Assembly: GCA_913046155.1 (NCBI GenBank)
Contig: CAJWRY010000007.1
Span: 1 to 25,856, forward strand
DNA length: 25,856 nucleotides
Direction of reading: 5' to 3'
Source: an uncultured Candidatus Nemicrothrix sp.
GTDB taxonomy: Bacteria > Actinomycetota > Acidimicrobiia > Acidimicrobiales > UBA8592
Shown here: positions 22,391 through 25,856 of the stretch, piece after piece
How positions within the stretch are numbered: position 1 is the stretch's first letter
Layout: each line of letters starts with the position of its first letter
Notes under the pieces: generated by a model
What the model was told of the DNA's origin: nothing
Database searches by the model: none
The model's input: only the letters and a program-made list of their open reading frames with translations
Program-made: the position numbers and the translations under genes

Positions 22391-23053
22391 TTAACTATCC
22401 TTTTCCAATTCACCCTTTAGGAGACTAGAAATTCCTGGGAAACCAACAATTTTCCCCCACTCACGTTCCAAATAATAGGCGACTAATATGATCACCGCTG
22501 TTGTGTACACCCAATTCACGAAGAATCTAATAATCAAATAACCATCGACCGAAGCATTGTTGTACAGCCAGATATCGAAACCAGAACTTATTAGTAATGC
22601 AAGTCCTAATATGTAGGCGACTCGGTTAACTCCTTTTTGGAAAGCCGGATGGTCTGTACTGAATTTATTGGAATAGATAAATTTCTTGATCTGCTTTGTC
22701 AAATATCCACGAGATAGTAACGCTGTAGAAATAAGTCCAATTCCTACAGAAGCTTTAGTCCCAATTCCAATTCCAAAATATACAGCTTCGCTGTCAGTAA
22801 TTATTCCTATGACTCCTCTGGTTACAATCCCTGCCGTCACTATAGGTATAAACTTTCCAATAGGATGTCCGTTTCGATACCTTCGGATGGAGATTGCAAC
22901 AGACCAAACCGTTGCTGCGACAATGGCCTGTGCCAAACCCAGCAGTCTGTTGAAGATGATAAACAAAACAATTGGCATGACTGATTCCCATGGGTTCTGC
23001 TTTACCCGTGAATTATCTGGTGAACCAGATTTATTTGAATCTTCTTCAGCCAC
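22391..23053 (-). CDS. VC0807/DUF3159-like integral membrane protein
   Basis: A 220-aa hydrophobic protein with about five membrane segments near 26-50, 67-86, 90-112, 143-165 and 172-195. It has a charged N-terminus (MAEEDSNKSGSPDNSRVKQN). A basic stretch, TKQIKKFIYSNKF, lies between segments 3 and 4. The pattern, including VWSVAISIRRYRNGHPIG after the first segment, resembles VC0807-family proteins of unknown function. GTG 23053 is the only sensible start; an ATG two bases away is in another frame. No Shine-Dalgarno or spaced TANNNT box was found. It leads the SDR-LLM operon, perhaps as a transporter-like or membrane-organising protein. Function unknown. Confidence 0.7.
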   Translation of the reverse strand: MAEEDSNKSGSPDNSRVKQNPWESVMPIVLFIIFNRLLGLAQAIVAATVWSVAISIRRYRNGHPIGKFIPIVTAGIVTRGVIGIITDSEAVYFGIGIGTKASVGIGLISTALLSRGYLTKQIKKFIYSNKFSTDHPAFQKGVNRVAYILGLALLISSGFDIWLYNNASVDGYLIIRFFVNWVYTTAVIILVAYYLEREWGKIVGFPGISSLLKGELEKDS

Positions 23054-23143
23054 ATATTCATTTTGCTTCTTTAGAGAAAGAATTACACAATATGCGGTGA
23101 AATTTAGTTGAGTCTAAAGTTATAAATAGCCAAGGGAGGGATT

Positions 23144-23944
23144 TTGGGAACTATAGCAATAACGGGATCTGCATCGGGCATCGGGGCTGCAACCCGAGAG
23201 TTGATGGAATCTCGATCTGCAGACGTTATTGGCATTGATATCCGAGATGCAGAGATTGAAGCTGATTTGGGGACATCTGAAGGAAGGGAGGAAGCAATTA
23301 ATGCAACGCTTGAAATGGCTGGAGGCAAACTTGATGGGTTAGTGACGTGTGCTGGTGTTTCAGTTCCCTTCAACCCGAAACTAATGCTTTCAATTAATTG
23401 GTTTGGCACGATGGAACTTTTAGAGGGGCTGAAAGATGCCTTAGCCAAAGGCAATGAGAACTCATACGTTGTAGCTGTATCCTCGAACTCAACTACGATT
23501 ACTCCAAATATTCCCGATGAGCTTGTTAATTCCTGTCTAGCTCGTGACGAGCCAACAGCCTATGAACTTCTTGATGCGCTTGATAGCCCACTGGATATGG
23601 CAATATCATATGCAGCATCTAAATTAGCGGTTGCTAGATATGTTCGCGTAAATGCACCATCAGGAGATTGGGCAGGAAATGGAATTCGTTTAAACGCTAT
23701 CTGTCCAGGAGCAATCATGACCCCGTTGCTCAAAAACAGTATAAAAGATCCTATATTTGGGCCTGCTGTTGAGCAGTTACCGATTCCTGTCGGAGACTTT
23801 GGCTCTCCTGAGCTCATAGCTAAATGGATAGCTATGATGCTTTCCCCAGCTGCAGATTTCATGTGTGGATCGCTAGTTTATGTTGATGGCGGTTCAGATG
23901 CTTTAATTCGTCCAAACGATTGGCCACGATCCTTTACTATCTGA
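23144..23944 (+). CDS. SDR resembling 3-alpha-hydroxysteroid dehydrogenase/carbonyl reductase
   Basis: A 266-aa NAD(P)-dependent dehydrogenase. Cofactor motif GSASGIG (8-14), CAG at 69-71, and catalytic S114, Y156 and K160. The long spacing between Ser and Tyr (42 residues) and these positions match Comamonas testosteroni 3-alpha-HSD/carbonyl reductase (S114, Y155, K159), which has an insert near the dimer interface. Related proteins include coniferyl-alcohol dehydrogenase. TTG 23144 is set by a very strong GGGAGGG Shine-Dalgarno at 23134-23140. It precedes an acyl-CoA ligase and a SnoaL-like gene on the same strand. The substrate could be a steroid, terpenoid or aromatic alcohol. Confidence 0.9.
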   Translation: MGTIAITGSASGIGAATRELMESRSADVIGIDIRDAEIEADLGTSEGREEAINATLEMAGGKLDGLVTCAGVSVPFNPKLMLSINWFGTMELLEGLKDALAKGNENSYVVAVSSNSTTITPNIPDELVNSCLARDEPTAYELLDALDSPLDMAISYAASKLAVARYVRVNAPSGDWAGNGIRLNAICPGAIMTPLLKNSIKDPIFGPAVEQLPIPVGDFGSPELIAKWIAMMLSPAADFMCGSLVYVDGGSDALIRPNDWPRSFTI

Positions 23945-24022
23945 TGCGCATTCTTTCCTTGTCTTCATGTTGCAAGACTATTTTGGGTCACTTAGCATCA
24001 CTCAAAGGATAAAGGAGGAATA

Positions 24023-25564
24023 ATGTACCCTGGTGAAATAGCAAAATCGACCCCAGATAAACCTGCGATAATCATGTCTGATACAGGTGAATCGATGTCA
24101 TTCCTTGAACTTCATGAGTATGCAGAAAGAATGGCAAACCTATTTCAGGCAGCTGGGTTAAAACCCGGCGACCATGTCGCATTATGCCTTGAAAACCGTA
24201 TGGAATTTTTATCCATCTGTTGGGGCGCCCACTATGCAGGCTTGTATTACACAGCGATAAGCTCTCGGCTTACGGCACCTGAGATGGCTTATATCATTAA
24301 CGATTGCGGTGCTGGCGCTTTCATTACCTCCACTTACAAAGCAGAGGAAGCTATCGAGTTAGAAGACGATATACCAAATGTTTTTTTGCGACTTAGTGTG
24401 GGAGGAAATATTGATGGCTACGATCAACTGGAAGGCCTATTAGCAGAACAGCCAGTTACGCCTGCCGGACCAAGGGTTGAGGGCGCTGACATGCTCTACT
24501 CATCTGGTACAACTGGACGCCCAAAGGGGGTCAAAGTTCCATTGCCGGACACCGCTCTGGGAGATACAGATGGTGTTACGGCCTTACTTGGTCTTTTATT
24601 TGGCGCTAATCAAAACACTGTTTACCTATCTCCAGCTCCCTTGTATCACGCTGCACCACTTCGATTCTGTCGTGGAATACACAAGATTGGCGGAACCGTA
24701 ATTGTGATGCCGAGATTCGACCCCCTAGAGCTTCTTCAAAGTATCCAGCGATATAAAGCAACATTTATGCAAGTAGTTCCAACAATGTTCGTCAGACTGT
24801 TAAAGCTAGATAAAACCGAGCGCGAAGCTTTCGATGTCTCCTCGCTTGAGTCTGTGGTCCATGCCGCAGCACCATGCCCAATTCCAGTGAAGAAGCAAAT
24901 GATTGAGTGGTGGGGAAAAATTATTCATGAGTACTATGCCGGCACCGAGGGTAATGGATTCTGCTATTGCAACAGTGAAGATTGGCTAAGTCATGAAGGA
25001 ACGGTAGGAAAAGCAATATTGGGGATATTACACATTGTTGATGATGACGGAGCTGAGCTTCCAGTCGGAGAGATAGGAGGAGTTTACTTTGAAAGTGATG
25101 GCAATTTTGAATACCACAATGACCCGGAAAAGACTGAAAGCGCGAAGCTAAATAATGGCTGGTCGACTTTAGGTGATATCGGAAAAATTGATGAAGATGG
25201 TTTCTTATACCTAACAGATAGGAAAGCTTTTATGATCATTTCGGGAGGAGTTAATATCTACCCTCAAGAGGCCGAGAATGTCTTAACAATGCACGAGAAA
25301 GTTCTCGACGTTGCGGTTTTCGGAGTTCCCAACGACGATTTAGGTGAAGAGGTCAAAGCAGTCGTTCAACTTATTAACCCCGATCAAGCATCACCAGAAG
25401 TTGAAAGAGAGCTTCTGTCTTATTGTCAAGAACAACTCGCAAAAGTGAAGTGCCCAAGAAGCATTGACTTCCGAGATGAACTTCCAAGGCACCCTACTGG
25501 AAAGCTTTATAAACGACTGCTGCGTGATGAGTATTGGGGCGATAGCGAAAGTCGAATAGTTTAG
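24023..25564 (+). CDS. acyl-CoA ligase (AMP-forming), FadD/fatty or aromatic acid type
   Basis: A 513-aa adenylate-forming enzyme that activates a carboxylic acid to its CoA thioester. The AMP-binding P-loop YSSGTTGRPKGVKV spans about 159-172, the A5-type motif is YYAGTEGNGF, and the hinge region is LTDRKAFMIISGGVNIYPQE. The catalytic lysine of the A10 motif is K494 in HPTGKLYKRL. The N-terminus lacks the usual 10-20 leading residues and begins MYPGEIAKSTPDKPAI, but a full AAAGGAGGA Shine-Dalgarno at 24011-24019 fixes ATG 24023. It lies 78 nt after the 3-alpha-HSD-like gene, with a SnoaL-like gene 6 nt downstream. Together they suggest CoA-dependent breakdown of an alicyclic or steroid-like acid. 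Confidence 0.94.
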   Translation: MYPGEIAKSTPDKPAIIMSDTGESMSFLELHEYAERMANLFQAAGLKPGDHVALCLENRMEFLSICWGAHYAGLYYTAISSRLTAPEMAYIINDCGAGAFITSTYKAEEAIELEDDIPNVFLRLSVGGNIDGYDQLEGLLAEQPVTPAGPRVEGADMLYSSGTTGRPKGVKVPLPDTALGDTDGVTALLGLLFGANQNTVYLSPAPLYHAAPLRFCRGIHKIGGTVIVMPRFDPLELLQSIQRYKATFMQVVPTMFVRLLKLDKTEREAFDVSSLESVVHAAAPCPIPVKKQMIEWWGKIIHEYYAGTEGNGFCYCNSEDWLSHEGTVGKAILGILHIVDDDGAELPVGEIGGVYFESDGNFEYHNDPEKTESAKLNNGWSTLGDIGKIDEDGFLYLTDRKAFMIISGGVNIYPQEAENVLTMHEKVLDVAVFGVPNDDLGEEVKAVVQLINPDQASPEVERELLSYCQEQLAKVKCPRSIDFRDELPRHPTGKLYKRLLRDEYWGDSESRIV

Positions 25565-25570
25565 GGACAT

Positions 25571-25856
25571 ATGAATATTGATGAGATAAATGATCATTTT
25601 GAGATCGAACGGTTAATGACTAAATATGTCGAAGCGATAGACAACAAAGACTGGAATATGCTCGACGAAGTCTTTACAGAAGGCGCATTCTTAGACTACG
25701 AAAGTTCGGGTGGCCCTGATGGGAAAGGCGACTACCCTACTATCAAGAAATGGCTTCAGAAGAATTTATCTATGTTTCCGATGACACAGCATATGATCGG
25801 CAAGTCATTTATTGAATACCATGGGGATTCTGCAAAATGCAGAACTATGTTCCATA
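25571..25856 (+). CDS. SnoaL-like protein, partial (cut by window end)
   Basis: The first 95 codons of a SnoaL_4/NTF2-like protein. MNIDEINDHFEIERLMTKYV followed by EAIDNKDWNMLDEVF is the standard N-terminal helix pair of the family. GAFLDYESSGGP with an IKKWLQKNL helix follows, then TQHMIGKSFIEYHGDSAKCR. AGGGA at 25563-25567 lies about 4 nt before ATG 25571. It starts 6 nt after the acyl-CoA ligase stop and is co-transcribed. Family members are cyclases, isomerases, dehydratases or dioxygenase-beta-like folds; the catalytic set cannot be judged from a partial sequence. Confidence 0.85.
   Translation, partial: MNIDEINDHFEIERLMTKYVEAIDNKDWNMLDEVFTEGAFLDYESSGGPDGKGDYPTIKKWLQKNLSMFPMTQHMIGKSFIEYHGDSAKCRTMFH

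Noticed and set aside
22686..23111. 141-aa plus-strand ORF opposite the membrane protein
   Set aside because: It is antisense to a hydrophobic gene; such shadows of membrane segments are common. The minus-strand frame has coherent membrane segments.
23957..23984. Possible terminator with GTCTT/AAGAC arms after the 3-alpha-HSD-like gene
   Set aside because: Only 5 bp with an 8-nt loop, and the run that follows is short; too weak to call.
1..25856. Genomic island, prophage or integrative element
   Set aside because: No integrase, transposase, tRNA target or flanking direct repeats seen; codon use looks even by eye.

Overview
The window is about 25.9 kb of dense, gene-packed bacterial chromosome with a moderate base composition (estimated by eye in the mid-40s % GC). 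I see no rRNA, tRNA, IS element or CRISPR array. It holds 22 confident protein genes, one of them cut by the right edge. The content points to an aerobic free-living heterotroph, plausibly marine. There are five luciferase-like (LLM) flavin monooxygenases, a P450, two TrzN/CodA-type amidohydrolases, a UbiD-UbiX pair, two SDRs and an acyl-CoA ligase. Expanded LLM paralogs are known from SAR202 Chloroflexota and from Actinobacteriota such as Acidimicrobiia. The Pro-Thr-rich DUF3048 lipoprotein fits the first, and the abundant leaderless start sites fit the second. I cannot decide the phylum from sequence alone.

Layout. 1-377: AT-rich leader region with no sure gene. 378-1109 (+): Lrp/AsnC regulator with an unusual acidic tail. 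1102-3541 (-): LLM monooxygenase then TrzN-like amidohydrolase. 3625-4182 (+) and 4175-4666 (-): two convergent flavodoxin-fold NAD(P)H oxidoreductases. 4711-6200 (-): small ABM-like protein then LLM monooxygenase. 6333-7927 (+): SsuB/SsuC-type ABC ATPase and permease, no binding protein present. 7947-10021 (-): CodA/AtzC-like deaminase then LLM monooxygenase. 10076-11993 (+): UbiD then UbiX. 11997-14533 (-): phytoene-desaturase-like flavoprotein then LLM monooxygenase. 14652-15353 (+): VanX-type dipeptidase. 15405-16586 (+): DUF3048 lipoprotein. 16567-19300 (-): two fold-type II PLP enzymes. 19400-20596 (+): P450. 20589-23053 (-): VC0807-like membrane protein, SDR, LLM monooxygenase. 23144-25856 (+): 3-alpha-HSD-like SDR, acyl-CoA ligase, SnoaL-like protein.

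How the genes fit together. The strand switches every one to three genes, so this is a mosaic of short operons. Each of the five LLM monooxygenases sits in its own minus-strand operon, usually overlapping or almost touching a different partner enzyme: amidohydrolase (twice, in opposite gene order), ABM-like protein, FAD desaturase-like protein, SDR. The flavodoxin-fold reductases could supply reduced flavin. My reading is a catabolic island for varied dissolved organic matter, with N-heterocycles or amides the best-supported substrate class. This is inference.

The strongest signal that gene names do not explain is in the starts. Nine genes at the head of transcription units carry a TANNNT -10 box 5-7 nt before the start codon (exactly 6 nt in seven), and none of these has a convincing Shine-Dalgarno. 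Most downstream genes, and a few heads, use a clear Shine-Dalgarno or a stop/start overlap. Three inverted repeats in intergenic regions (6218-6233, 10049-10065, 14589-14600) overlap predicted promoter elements and are operator candidates.
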